A stretch of 64,000 nucleotides of DNA from Fulvia fulva (Eukaryota > Ascomycota > Dothideomycetes > Mycosphaerellales > Mycosphaerellaceae), in NCBI RefSeq assembly GCF_020509005.1, contig NC_063016.1, positions 5,642,001-5,706,000 of the forward strand, read 5' to 3'. Below the pieces are notes generated by a model, which saw nothing but the letters and a program-made list of their open reading frames with translations, did no database searches and was not told where the DNA came from. This document shows, piece after piece, positions 42,979-53,754 of the stretch (the stretch's first letter is position 1; each line of letters starts with the position of its first letter). A program made the translations under genes and the position numbers.

Positions 42979-45900
42979 ACTTGTAATGACCGGAGATACC
43001 ACACCGTAATCGCGGGCCAACGAGGCGTCAACCCGAGGACATGTATATACGTAAGCAAGACTATAGACCTTGAGTCGTGGAAGGTTATACTACCGCAGCA
43101 GGGCAACCTAGGAGACATAACATCAATCCAGATCGACACGACACAAGGCCCTATCCAGATCCATAACGTTTACAACCCGCCACCGCGGGGTCGGACGAGT
43201 AGGGAACTAGGAACCCTCGCCCACCTAGAGCGGACCCTAAGCCAAGACACGAAGCAAGTACTCCTCGGCGACTTCAACCTCCACCACCCACAGTGGGGAC
43301 TCGAATTCACTCCCCCGCACGCATTTCTAGGGGGGAAGCTACTGGACATAACCGCACGCTACGGAATGGCCTTAGTAACACCAAAGGGAACAGAGACGTG
43401 GAAGGCCCGTACTAGTGCAAGCACGATCGACCTATGCTTTCTATCACGAGAACTTGAAGAGAGACTAGTCCAATGCCGACCGAACTACGCGCTAGAAGCC
43501 TCCTCAGACCATATCCCTATCCAAACGACGCTAGGGGTGAAGGCGATAGAGGAGCCAGCAAACGAACCACGCCGTAACTGGAAGAAGGCACGCTGGGACG
43601 ACATAAGAGGCTTCCTAATAGCGAACCTACCACAGCATAGAGAACTCGAGACGACAGCTCAGCTAGATCAAGCAGCGGAACAGATTACCTCGGTCATATG
43701 GCAAGCAGCGGAACAATACACGCCGTTACTCCGGCCCTCAACGCAGCAGAAGGCCTTCTGGACCCCTGAATGCTCTACGAAGGTAAGGGAGGCTAGAAGG
43801 GCAAGGCGACAGTGGACGAAGGAGCACACCCAAGAGACGTGGGAGCAATACTGCCACGCGACACAAGAGAAGAAGGCACAGATAAGACGCGATAAGCTGC
43901 AGGACTGGAGAGCGACGATCGGGCTCGTTACAGAAAACCCGGAACAGATGTGGAGACTTGCTAAATGGGCACGACTACCTGAAGAGCAACAAGCCCCTCA
44001 CTTCCCCCCAATCGTAGACCGCGAAGGGATTGCCCAGGCTACGCCCCGGGGCAAGGCAAAAGCGTTAGCCGACCATTTCTTTTCGACGCAAGTAGAGGCA
44101 GACCTTACGGACATCGACCCGAGCACATACCCGGAACCCCTGGACATGGATTGGGCGGTTAGCCCTAACACAGTAACAGGAGTCATAAGTAAGCTAAAGG
44201 GACGAAAAGCCCCAGGCCCAGACAGGATACCAAACGTACTGCTAAAAGAGTGTAGAGAAGAGATCGCGCCGAGCCTTGCAAACCTATTTACCGCGTGCCT
44301 ACGGCTAGGGTATCACCCGAAGCCGTACAGAGAGTCTATGACAGTAGTGCTACGCAAGCCACAGAAGGAAGACTATACTCAGCCCAAGTCGTACAGACCA
44401 ATAGCACTTCTAAATACGATAGGGAAGGTCCTAGAAAAGATAGTAGCCCAGAGACTTACGCAGCTTGCCGAGGACAACCACGTACTCCCAGCAACACATA
44501 TGGGGGGAAGAAGCCAGCGATCGACACTAACAGCAATGGAGCTAATTACGGAGCAAATCCAGACCCTCTGGCACTACGGCAGGAACCGAGCGGCGTCCTT
44601 ACTATCCCTCGACATCGCAGGGGCCTTCGACAACGTCTCACACCAAAGGCTAATACATATCCTACAGCAGAAAGGCATCCCCCAGTGGGCAACGTCGTTC
44701 GTCTTCTCCTTTCTCCAGGAACGGACGACATACCTAGTCCTAGGAAGGTACACGTCCGACCCGGTGAAGGCAGAGACTGGAATACCTCAGGGATCTACTC
44801 TCTCCCCTATCCTGTTTCTAATATTTATGTCGGATCTAATCCCCCTACTCACCTCTCCGCAAACCTCAGCATCGGGGTTCGTAGACGATACAAACATCCT
44901 AGCCTGGTCAGACTCGACAGAAGAGAACTGTCGCCTCCTTGAAGATAGGCACAAGAAATGCGAGGAGTGGGCAAAGAAGCATGGTGCCCGGTTCGCCCCT
45001 GAAAAGTACCAACTTATACACTTCAGTAAAGCGAGAACACACCATAATATGAAGGCGGCGGTAAGAATCCAAGGCTACGAGACCAAGCCATCAGCGGAGC
45101 TACGAGTACTAGGGATCTGGCTCGACCCGAAGCTAAGCTGGAATGTACAGATTAAGAAAGCCCAGAGTCGAGCGCAAGTCAATGAAGCCTCGATAAAGAG
45201 GCTTACGGCATCTACATGGGGAGCAACATTCGACAAGGCAAGAGTAATGTATAAGGCGATCGTCAGACCAGCTATGTTGTACGGGGCACAGATTTGGGGA
45301 ACAGGAGGCGCAGGCAAGCCGATCCCGAAACGGATAGAGCAACCCCTAAACAGGACACAGGCAGGCAACCTACGTAGGGTACTAGGCGCATACAAGACAA
45401 CGTCAACAAGCACGGTAGAAATGGAGACAGGAATACCACCAATCGGCCAGTACATCCGGGGAATGAGAATTCAATACGCGGCAAAGACGACAGGTTACCT
45501 AGCACAAACCACGATCCAGGAGGCAAAGAATAAGATAGAAAGCCGCTACCGGAGAGGGGCAGGATATAGGACAAGCCAAAAAGAGGATGACCTTACGACC
45601 TTTACGGCCGTACAGACAAGCACCGAATGGCTAGCACGAAAGGAGGAGGAGCGTAGGACTCGCCAGGCCGGCGGGAGCAAGGCTAAGACCCGAAACCTAG
45701 CGGAACAGATAGCGAGCTGCCTATGGGAGCAGGACTGGAAAAGGAAGCCCCCTAAGACAACAGGCCCGATAGCGCTCCGAGCCTTCCAGAGACACAATTA
45801 CCAGCTATATAGGGACCTGACAAGGGCCGAAGCAAGCATAGCGATCCAAATCAGGTCCGAACACATTGGATTAAGGGCCTACCTGTTCAGAAGACGCGCA

Positions 45901-46176
45901 CTAGACATCTATAGCCCAGCCTGCCAGTGTGGCTACCCATCGCAAAACCCAGAACATATGCTACTACGATGCCCGCAGTGGGCGAGAGGCAGGGGAAATT
46001 GGAGGCACCAAGCGGGAAGGAGAGACTACAAGTCAATTATTAGGGACAAAGGCAACATTCGCCGAATCTCTCGGTGGATACTACAGCAGGGATACCTCCA
46101 GCAGTTTAGCCTCGCGAGCGAGACGGAGGAGTGGATAGACAAGAGGCGGAAGCGAGGGGGGTTGCAGATAGGGTAG
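42979..46176 (+). pseudogene. LINE-A ORF2, 5'-truncated, otherwise open
   Basis: The frame is open from the X junction to 46176 without a stop. The first Met at 43366 is internal, not the original start. Retained endonuclease motifs include LLGDFNLHHPQW and SSDHIPI; reverse transcriptase has RKPQKEDYTQ, SYRPIALLN, LDIAGAFDNVS and the active site GFVDDTNILAW near 44,880; the C-terminus has CQCGYPSQNPEHMLLRCP. The N-terminal part of the endonuclease and all of ORF1 are missing, so the copy is not autonomous, though the RT could fold. Identity of the 3' UTR and tail with LINE-A indicates mobilisation by LINE-A machinery. Confidence 0.9.
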
Positions 46177-46388
46177 TCATCAGGGCAGGCCCATGACACT
46201 AGCGTACCCCTAACAAGGGAAATTTAAGACGACAACGAGGAGGAAAAGACAGGCGGGAAGGAGGAGGGGTTTTCACCAACACGGTTTCCCCTCTATATAT
46301 ACAAAAACAAGATAGCATAGCTGCATAGGCCAAAGGGCACTACAACAGCTTAATGAAATATCTATCTATCTATCTATATATCCTTGTC

Positions 46389-46928
46389 CGTATAAGATCT
46401 ATTATACTATTTCTTTCTAATAACTCTCTCGGTATAAGCTTTAATATCGTAATCTAACTATTGTTTCCTATCGAACTAGTTCTGATTTCGAACCCTCTAT
46501 ATAGTAGCCTAAACGCTATAAGTATAAGTCTTTCTCCTAGGACAATCGAAATAAGCCGATTCTTAGACGTTTAGAACCGCCGGGGAGAAACCGTCAGCCC
46601 CTTAGCAAGCATCGTTCTTCTTCTATAGATTGAATTGCTAGTAAAGGGCGTCGTAAGAGTAGTAAAAGCCGTAGTAATCGCCGGTAGGTATTCTTAACTA
46701 GTATATCTACTTTAAAGCTACGGCCTTATAGTCGAGGGAGTAAGCTAGCTTAGTTGTATATACTAATATAGATAAAAGAACTAGCTATAGGGTCTTTGCT
46801 AACGACAGTATCGTAGGATGAGATTCCTCTCGAGTTAATATATATATAATCGATAATAGAAGCGGTATTGTCCTATAACGGTAAAGATCGCCTTGTATAT
46901 ATAGTAGCTTGACACTTAGTACATTGAC
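46389..46928. other. RIP-treated relic sequence between the chimera and the right inverted-repeat arm
   Basis: The other half of the relic that received the chimera (the first half is 41573-41885). No motif is recognisable in translation on either strand. Confidence 0.4.
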
Positions 46929-47040
46929 AAAATCAGAACTGCCGTAATTTGTCTGTCCTATCTACTACAGGATGCCTTGTCGGAATGCGGGGTCGCCCTA
47001 GTACCTCATTCAAAATGGAGATATACCGGCGGTAGGAATT

Positions 47041-47341
47041 CCTCGAGGCTTCCCCGAGCCCTAGCTACCCGCTCCAGCCTCATCATTTGCCGCTCAATTT
47101 GATTGAACTTCAATCCATATCGCACCTCGAAGACCCCCTAGCATCTATATATTCCGCGCACTCGAGCCGGCAACGAGTGGGAGGGGGGCCCTCACGAGGT
47201 ATGGGTAGGGGCCCCGCCGATGTGCCCTCCCCGAGGCGCAACGGCGACGTACAAGATATTCGACATTGATAGGATATTGATTAGAATTTGATGGTGAGGT
47301 AGGGCTCGATCGGCCAACTGGGGCTCGGGGAAGCCTCGAGG
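47041..47341. mobile_element. 301-bp MITE with inverted termini and 9-bp TSD (Mutator-like)
   Basis: The termini are inverted repeats of at least 21 bp, beginning CCTCGAGGCTTCCCCGAGCC. The direct repeat GTAGGAATT occurs immediately outside both ends (47032-47040 and 47342-47350). A 9-bp TSD is typical of Mutator-like elements. The interior is G+C-rich and holds no gene; the 60-codon frame in it is fortuitous. No RIP signature is visible, so it is recent or too short for RIP. Confidence 0.85.
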
Positions 47342-47350
47342 GTAGGAATT

Positions 47351-47486
47351 AACTCCCACTTGGTTTTTTCGACTTCCGTAACATCGCGCCCTCCGGACTT
47401 ATGTTTCTCGCGTAGATTTCGAAGGTTCGACCGGCCGCCTTATGTCTTCGCTCGATATTTATAGGCTACTAGTTACCCTAATTTAT
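47351..47486. other. Unassigned sequence
   Basis: About 135 bp between the MITE and the 10-bp repeats; no feature recognised. Confidence 0.4.
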
Positions 47487-47556
47487 GTCGTAAGACGTCG
47501 TAAGATCTCGTAAGACGTCGTAGAATATCGTAAGATGTCGTAAGATATCGTACCTT
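47487..47556. repeat. Seven tandem 10-bp units (GTCGTAAGAC type)
   Basis: Seven consecutive units of consensus GTCGTAAGAT/C, e.g. GTCGTAAGAC, GTCGTAAGAT, CTCGTAAGAC, GTCGTAGAAT. The last unit is partial. No function is evident. Confidence 0.9.
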
Positions 47557-47660
47557 AATATATAAAATGTGCTGCGAGGCAGCGGAGCCAAGCCTCGTAT
47601 AAGTGCGCCGAAGGCTTGCGACACGATCTAATAGAGAATGTACTATGTCTACCTTCTATC
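47557..47660. other. Possible 3' end region of the Helitron (hairpin)
   Basis: Contains a stem CGAGGC/GCCTCG with an 11-nt loop (47575-47597). Helitrons end in a short hairpin followed by CTRR, and the Helitron gene ends just to the right on the minus strand. I could not identify the terminal CTRR, so the boundary is unproven. Confidence 0.3.
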
Positions 47661-47749
47661 GTATCAATCCATCGTATTGATCCATCGCATCAATCCATCG
47701 CATCAATCCATCATATCAATCCATCGCATCACCATCGCATCAACCCATG
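47661..47749. repeat. Tandem 13-bp repeats overlapping the Helitron gene's 3' end
   Basis: About five full units of GCATCAATCCATC (variants GTATCAATCCATC, GTATTGATCCATC, ATATCAATCCATC) followed by two shorter ones. The Helitron reading frame stops inside the array (TGA at 47740-47742, minus strand). Confidence 0.88.
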
Positions 47750-50700
47750 ACTGTGTCATCATCCTCATTCTCATCCTTATTCTCATCGTCTGTATCCATC
47801 ATATCAGCTTCACCAAGCAGACCTCCTTCAGCAAAATTACGTTGCTAATCCATCTGCTGCTGCTGGAATACAGCCCACTCACTGCCTGGAGCAGTCTCAT
47901 CTGAGCCTCGTGGCATGTCTCCTAATGGCAGCTTCGGACTGGAGTATTCAGGTGTCGGATCATTAGTTCGAAGTGCTGGATCACCAAGGTCTGGTTCAGG
48001 CCCATCCGACATCAATGCACCTATACTAGCTGCAATGCCGGCTATGCCATCGCGGCGGCGTGGACCATCTAAGCGCAATCCAGCAGTAACCGGGCTGCTA
48101 GCAGCTAGCTCATCAATGAGATTCTGTATACGGCGGGCAGCGTCACGGTCTCGGCGTTCTCCAACAACGCCAGCGTGAAGTGGCTATAAATGATCAAGCG
48201 TTACTGTCTCCTCGAGCATAAGCCCACGGACATCCTTAACTCTGGAGGTAGCAACATAGCATAGCCCGGGTGTGAACTCCCGCTGATTGAAGTTGACAAC
48301 GATCTTCTCAAGGGTCATGCCTTGACTCATCGACTGCAGGCATAGAAAGCATTGGATGTTGGCCAGGCTGGTGAGGAGGTGGCTTGTTCTCGTCATCGGG
48401 CGTGAAGTCAGGTATCTCGAAGTCAGATCCATACTCGGCTTCAGAGCCATCCTCACTGTCGCTGTCCTGCTGAGCGGCGGTAACAGGTCGACGAGTTGGT
48501 CCTGCATCAGGCTCGTCATCGCGCATGCGATCACCGAGGACCTCAGTGTTGCGCTTCTTGCGGCGACGGTCAAGCCGATACTTCAACTCGTCTATAGCGC
48601 GACGATCTGGGTGCAAGTTCGGCACACCCACATGTTCGTGGAGGTCGTTGTTGCTATCAGCCTAATCGGCAGCAGGGTGATCTAGCTAAGCATCGCCTGG
48701 TCGCATCTATAGCCCCGGCTGCTCTAGGAGGTCGTACGTATCTCCGGTAATCTCATCTAAGACGTCTTCTCCAAGATCAAGGTCATTATCATCCCTAGGA
48801 AGCTAGGAAAGAGCATCTGGATCAATAACAATGTCCGCATATAGTGGGTTGTTCTGCACAAAGAAGTCCAGCCACGCCTTGACTCTGCCACGGCGCACCG
48901 TTATTTCCTTGGCAAATTGCTTCTGCATACGTGGGTCCTCTTCGCCTTCGCGTTGCTTATTACCTTGCTTGCTAGATGGCTTCATAATAACGACATCGGC
49001 GTTCTTCGGCAGGAGAGGCAGTTAGTAATAGATGCGAGTAGTCTGCTTAGGAAAGTTGGCGATATAACTAGTGTAGCGGTGCTGCTCACCACGCACTGTG
49101 TACATTGACATAACGATATGAACACGCGCAGTGATGATCTCTTCCAGCTGCGACATAGGCGGCAAGTCGGGCAACGGGCCTAGGTCTATATTGTTATCAT
49201 TTGAGAACATTGCTAGAGAGCCCATAGGACGGTTATCATCCTTGTTGTGACAGCGAGCACAGATACCTTGCTCATCAAGCATAACCGGGCGGCCAAGAAG
49301 CTTCTCGTCACAGCACTAAGTATATTGCTAGTTATTAGCGTAGACATTAGCAGCAAACTCCTGGCGTAGCGCTTCATCGGTGTCGTTGAGAGCCGGCATC
49401 TCGCGAAGAAGTTCTGGGATGTTAGGGTCGTCCTTGTCTGGCAGAGGAGGATCCTGGTGATTCAAGAGACGATTCAGCTGCGCTTGCTTGTTGCGAGCAG
49501 ACTTAGAGTCTTTGTCAGAGGGCAGACGATTTGGCAGCTGAACGTGCGCCCGCTAAGGACCGAGCTGCTTGCTGTGTACGAGGCATAACTCTGGCATCTC
49601 GTTGCTATTATTGTCGAGGAATGCGGATCGTGGTGCCTTATGCTTGTTCGGTATACACCACTTGATATCGTTGGCAAGCCATACGCCAGTCTCACCATCG
49701 TAGCAGTAGATACAGTGATCTTGGTTGCTCACATCCTGCCGATCTGGGTGTTTGCGTGGGATGCTACATTCTGTGCACCGGAAGAAGAGACGTGGCGCCG
49801 GGGCGAGTGGACGCAGACCCCCCGCAGCAGCTACCTGGCTGCTTTGCGCCAATAAGGATAATGTGGCTGCTGGATTGTCGTCGCTGCGCAATTCGTCCTG
49901 CTGAGAAGGAGGACGAACAGGTAGGAAGGCTCCAGATCTAGCTGGTTGACTGTCGCCTGGCACATACGCAGGAGCACGACCGCCTTGCACAAATGGCCTA
50001 CGGGGCTGCATCGCCAAACCTTGTGGACGAGCTGATTGAGCCGGAGGCTGCCCTTGATTCTTAGGCGGAGGAGACTGCTGTTGCTAATTGCCCGGCGGTG
50101 GATAGTTTTGAGAAGGTTCGTGACCGGAGTGCTGAGACACCTGCTGTGATAGGTGATTCTGTATGCCAGTAAACCGCTCGTGTCGAGCAGCACGCTTCTC
50201 TACTTCCACCTCTCTGCGATGATCCCTAGTTCGAGGGGTCTTTTGGGACAGCGGGTGGTACGTATGAACACTACCCGGCATAACAGGTAGGCCTTGTCCG
50301 CTCGGCGTTGGCGTTACCGCTAGCTGAGTAGTAGGTGGGTTCGTCGGGTATAGCGACTCATATCGCGCAGGGAGAAAGTCTAAGGATCGCGATGTATATA
50401 AACCTGGTGGAGCGAGCGGACCAGCCGGTGGACGCATGAATGGCTGAACTGGCGAAGCAGTAAGGAAGCTCTGTGCTGGACCGACTTGTGTTGGAGCATG
50501 CTGTGTAGGGGTAACTAGTGGAGCCTGAGGAGCATTCGCTGGAGCACCACGGCGAGGCGCAACCACAATGTTGGAGGAAGCGCTCGGAACAGGTGCCGGT
50601 GTGCGCGCTGGCTGCTGGGCATATGGCAGGACGTTGAACTAAGCAGCATGGCGGTCAAATTGTGCGCCTAGTTGTCGAACTGGTGTAGCTGGGGGTGCAA

Positions 50701-51025
50701 GACCTGGTGTTTCTGGCCCTGCACGTCGTGGCTGGATGTTGCGCTAAGGTCGAGGGTTGACCACAGTGGTAGCGACTCGCTTGCTAATAGTCTAGTTGAT
50801 GTAGTCTACAACGAACCCACGACAGTCGGCACAACGGTTCACGTAAGTGTCCTTCTTCCTCACACCCATGAACTCGATGTATGACTTCTTCTTGTAACAC
50901 GAGTCGCATGCCTCGGGCTTCTCGTCGGTAAGAGGGTCGATTGGACGGTCGGTAAAGAGTTTGCGATTGCCGCCGCCGCTAGGCGGCGGTGGTGGTGGTG
51001 CACCGCCGGGAGCAACAGCCCCCAT
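47740..51025 (-). pseudogene. Helitron replication-initiator/helicase gene, core deleted and stop-riddled
   Basis: The minus strand from Met 51025 reads through a proline-rich N-terminus, Cys-rich segments (CDSCYKKK, RCTECSIPRKHP, CARCHN), the domain seen before the Rep in fungal Helitrons (MSQLEEIITARVHIVMSMY near 49,150, then WLDFFVQNNPLYADI) and an acidic linker to MLSMPA near 48,345. At about 48,330-48,340 it jumps, with a frame change, to the last Pif1-family helicase motifs (SQGMTLEKIVV, FTPGLCYVATSRVKDVRGL). The HUH Rep nuclease and most of the helicase are gone. About 14 in-frame stops are all TAG or TAA at plausible Gln codons, as light RIP gives. The element could move only with helper protein. 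Confidence 0.85.
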
Positions 51026-51393
51026 AACTGGTGTTGGTAGGGTGGTGTGTGGGTGTAAGAGGATGTTGTGCAAACAATGCGAGTCGGTAACCGCGATGTG
51101 TACAAGAGTTGGAGTTGATGGAAGAAGGGATGGAAGGAAGAGGAGAGATACTAAGAAAGTGCGAAAACGGCACACAAAGCCGAATGCACAGACAACACTG
51201 AATGAGACACCGCTTCCCGTGCAAATATATGCGGCGTCATGTTTTTGTAGATATCCGTGCCCTTCCACCTGGAAGCTGTGATTGCAGGGTCACATGCAGG
51301 TATCCGGTCCTAGCCCAAGGCAGTGGTTCTGTTAGCCTGTCTCAACACACAAAGAATCTTGATCCGTAGACCTACGCCTTCTTGTCTGGATTG
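51026..51393. other. Upstream region of the Helitron gene
   Basis: The Helitron frame is open upstream to Met 51268, but that extension is a hydrophobic, low-conservation-looking stretch, so the 51025 start is preferred. The Helitron 5' terminus (TC) was not located. No other gene is seen. Confidence 0.4.
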
Positions 51394-51624
51394 CTGGGGG
51401 TCCTGCGGAGCTGTGTCGGCTCCTCCGGAGAGGGCGCAGCGGCAGGCTCGCTCACCATCGCTGTCGCTCGTTCACTCGCCTGCCTAGCTGCGTAGTGGGT
51501 CTTCGACATACTGGGGGTCTTGCGGAGCTGCATGCGTCCTCCGGACAGGGCGCAACGGCAGTGCCCTTCACCATCGCTATCGCTCGTTCAGGACCCTGCC
51601 GCTGCGCGGTGGGTCTTCGACATG
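51394..51624. repeat. Tandem duplication, 117-bp unit
   Basis: Two diverged units starting CTGGGGGTC(C/T)TGCGGAGCTG at 51394 and 51511 and both ending GTGGGTCTTCGACAT. Each contains CCATCGCT(G/A)TCGCTCGTTCA. Not coding as far as I can see. Confidence 0.88.
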
Positions 51625-52296
51625 TGATAGTCCTGCTGACTCAGCGTGGAGTGTCAGTGAATGTTTAGCTTTAAGTGAGGTTCGGGTACCTCTGACCTCA
51701 CTATTCCTCCTCACACGCCCCTTACTCTTACTGAAGCTATACAATAAGTTAATTGTGAGTCCCGTCGTCTCGCGTAGCGGCGATATGGCTAAGTGGTTAT
51801 CTGCAACTGTAGCACGTTGTACGATACATCCTCGGTGTGCTATCATATTAATGCTATCGCGAGACATATGTCCGTGGGGACAAAGGTCCGTTACAGCTTG
51901 CTGCGCTGGGGGTTAAACTCATCGCTTCACTGCGCTCTGTTCATCGAAAGTCCAATCAATTGATGGCAAACCAAACTTATCGTGGCCTATCGAAGCTTTA
52001 AACCTATCTTCTTCTCGTTATTATGTATAGCGGGTATCACCAGTTGTGGCCTCCGTAGGATGCGGTATCCGTTACCTTCCCTATTGTTGCCTAGGTGCGC
52101 CTGCGCCTCGCAGTGTTGTCTTCGGGCGGCTATAGGATGACTCGATTAAAGTTCATAGGTATAAACAGTCGGTAGGTTCGCTCACCGGCGATAATGGGGT
52201 GTTTGGATATGCTGTAATGGTCTCACCTCCGTCGAGGGAAAGTTGCAAAGGCACCATCGGGGTGCCTTACTTTCTGCACTTCAGAAGGTCATCACT
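51625..52296. other. Non-coding sequence with a tRNA-like stretch
   Basis: No gene supported. At 51786-51796 TGGCTAAGTGG is a perfect match to the RNA polymerase III A box, followed by a potential anticodon arm (TGC AACTGTA GCA, 51801-51813). The B box position (near 51,820) reads TACGATACATCC, a poor match to GGTTCGAATCC, and no acceptor stem closes. A decayed tRNA or tRNA-derived SINE head is possible. Confidence 0.3.
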
Positions 52297-52344
52297 ATTG
52301 TCACCACCATTGTCACCACCATTGTCACCACCATTGTCACCACC
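52297..52344. repeat. Minisatellite: four ATTGTCACCACC units
   Basis: Four perfect 12-bp units in tandem. A 71-codon frame runs across it but has no other support. Confidence 0.92.
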
Positions 52345-53754
52345 GTGCAAGGTCACCAGTTCGAGCGTTAGGCCTGTCTATCTCTTTTTGCTAATGCTTC
52401 AAGCAGTGAGGTGACTACTATAAAGTGAGGTGAGTAGGCGTCAAGGTCGCTAGTTCGAGCGTGTTCAACCGCCGCATCGTTATCTCTTTTTGTCGTATAC
52501 GATAGGCATGGTTGCGGCAGAACTGGACGGTGTTTCTCGTGATCGAGTTGGATGTCGCTATCTACGCGCTATGGACGTTGCGACTGCTGCGGACGAGCTT
52601 GTTTCTGCAGTTTGATCGTTGGCCAATAGGACTGCGAGAAACACCTCTCGGTCGTAATGTGTTTCCTGTCGCAATGTGTTCCTGTCGCAATCTGTTTCCT
52701 GTCGCGGCTCGGGCGCAATCTGTTCCCTCTTGCACCAATACTATCTATTATAGTCTAGATCCGTCTCTTTGCTTCCCAGGGGAGACCCCCGGGACCCCCC
52801 CCCCTTGCCTGCGGCGCTGGCGCATAGTGTTGGATGTCGCTCCGCTGGGCTTAATGACCTCCGCTCGAGTACTCGGGTGTTCGCAGGCTTACACGTCGCA
52901 CGTCGCTGTAGTATTGCGCGGTGCTGTCGCGAGGTGTTGGCGTGTGTGGTATTTAGATCCGTCTCTTTGCTTCTCAGGGGAGACCCCCGGGGCCCCCCTT
53001 TGCCTGCGGCGCTGGCGCGAGGTTCCGAATGCTAGCAAGGGCTTTCGATTGCCTCCGGCGGGCTCAATGACCTTCGCTCGAGTGTTCGCAGGCTCACACG
53101 TCGCGCTAGAGAGCCACTAGAGCGTAGCGCTGAGCTTGGCTCGCCAACGCTCACTAGACTAATCAGCGCTTCGCTCTCTTGCGCTCCAGTGCCTCTTATA
53201 ACGCGCCTTCGGCGCAATAACCCTTCACTCTTCGGGAGGCTTTGAGCTTCCACCCACCACCCAATTCTCCTCACCCATAAGGAACCATGTCATACACACA
53301 CCCAGCGTCCAATCTCACACACAATGCAATAAAGAACAACCACCATCGCCATCGGCTGGATAGCTCCTCGACGCCCGCCGCCGCTCCTGCCGATGTTGCC
53401 TTCAGCATCAGAAGGCTCAGCCCCGGCAAGATTGTAGCGTCGAGACGCTTTGGGTCACGCCAGACCACCACGCCATCCAGCCGATGGTGATTGTCAAAAG
53501 AGGCAAGATGGTGTTGATACATAACACCTGCAACAGTGATGAGTCTCTTACGTACTAAGGGAAACTCGTTGACCTTGATTTGGATATCACAATACCATAT
53601 TCCATGTTCCATACCTATTGCCTACAAGCGCACAAAACCTGCACTACACTGCATCCGTAGACGCTACGCTACTAGTGTTCGCTAGCACACACATACAATA
53701 TACAAAAACCTCCCATCTCTTCCGTTCCCATAACGCCCACTCTCACTCACAATG
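52345..53754. other. Non-coding region downstream of DRS2 with a dispersed 198-bp duplication
   Basis: TAGATCCGTCTCTTTGCTTC begins at 52756 and again at 52954, each followed by GGGGAGACCCCCGGG and GCCTGCGGCGCTGGCGC, then further similarity to about 53,100; the copies are diverged. Open frames here (such as 52512-53120) follow the duplication and lack recognisable domains, so I do not call them genes. At 53204-53217 the hairpin GCGCCTTCGGCGC occurs. The last few hundred bases should contain the DRS2 3' UTR. Confidence 0.5.

Larger units (their letters stand above)
41900..46374 (+). mobile_element. Chimeric retroelement: module X fused to LINE-A 3' part, 14-bp TSD
   Basis: One 4475-bp insertion consisting of module X (41900-42978), LINE-A ORF2 from inside the endonuclease domain (42979-46176), the LINE-A 3' UTR and a CTAT-repeat tail. 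The direct repeat TATATATCCTTGTC (41886-41899 and 46375-46388) brackets the entire unit, which shows the fusion was integrated in one event. It shows no RIP although it sits within a RIP-treated relic, so it is recent. Confidence 0.9.
41472..47028. repeat. Old inverted-repeat relic (arms of about 100 bp) split by the X-LINE chimera
   Basis: The left arm 41472-41572 and right arm 46929-47028 are imperfect inverted repeats; the best part is about 39 bp reading TAGTAGATAGGACAGACAAA on one strand and continuing to TTCTGATTTT. Apart from the 4.5-kb chimera, about 870 bp lie between the arms. This could be a DNA transposon with long terminal inverted repeats or two inverted copies of one element. 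Translating the left arm gives VLGRPRKL, reminiscent of a transposase DNA-binding hook, but no catalytic domain was recognised. Confidence 0.5.

Noticed and set aside
47660..47750. CRISPR-like array of 13-bp units
   Set aside because: Contiguous tandem repeat without spacers in a eukaryotic genome.
52512..53120. 202-residue frame with an internal repeat (DPSLCF)
   Set aside because: The repeat is the 198-bp DNA duplication; no domain, odd composition, and several frames are open in this G+C-rich stretch.
53271..53612. 113-residue minus-strand frame downstream of DRS2
   Set aside because: No recognisable domain and no supporting context; overlapping frames on the other strand are also open.
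53682..53754. Extension of DRS2 to the 1406-residue frame end
   Set aside because: A GTATGT...CACAG intron at 53927-54000 gives the conserved C-terminal tail and a stop at 53755; the longer frame is intron read-through.
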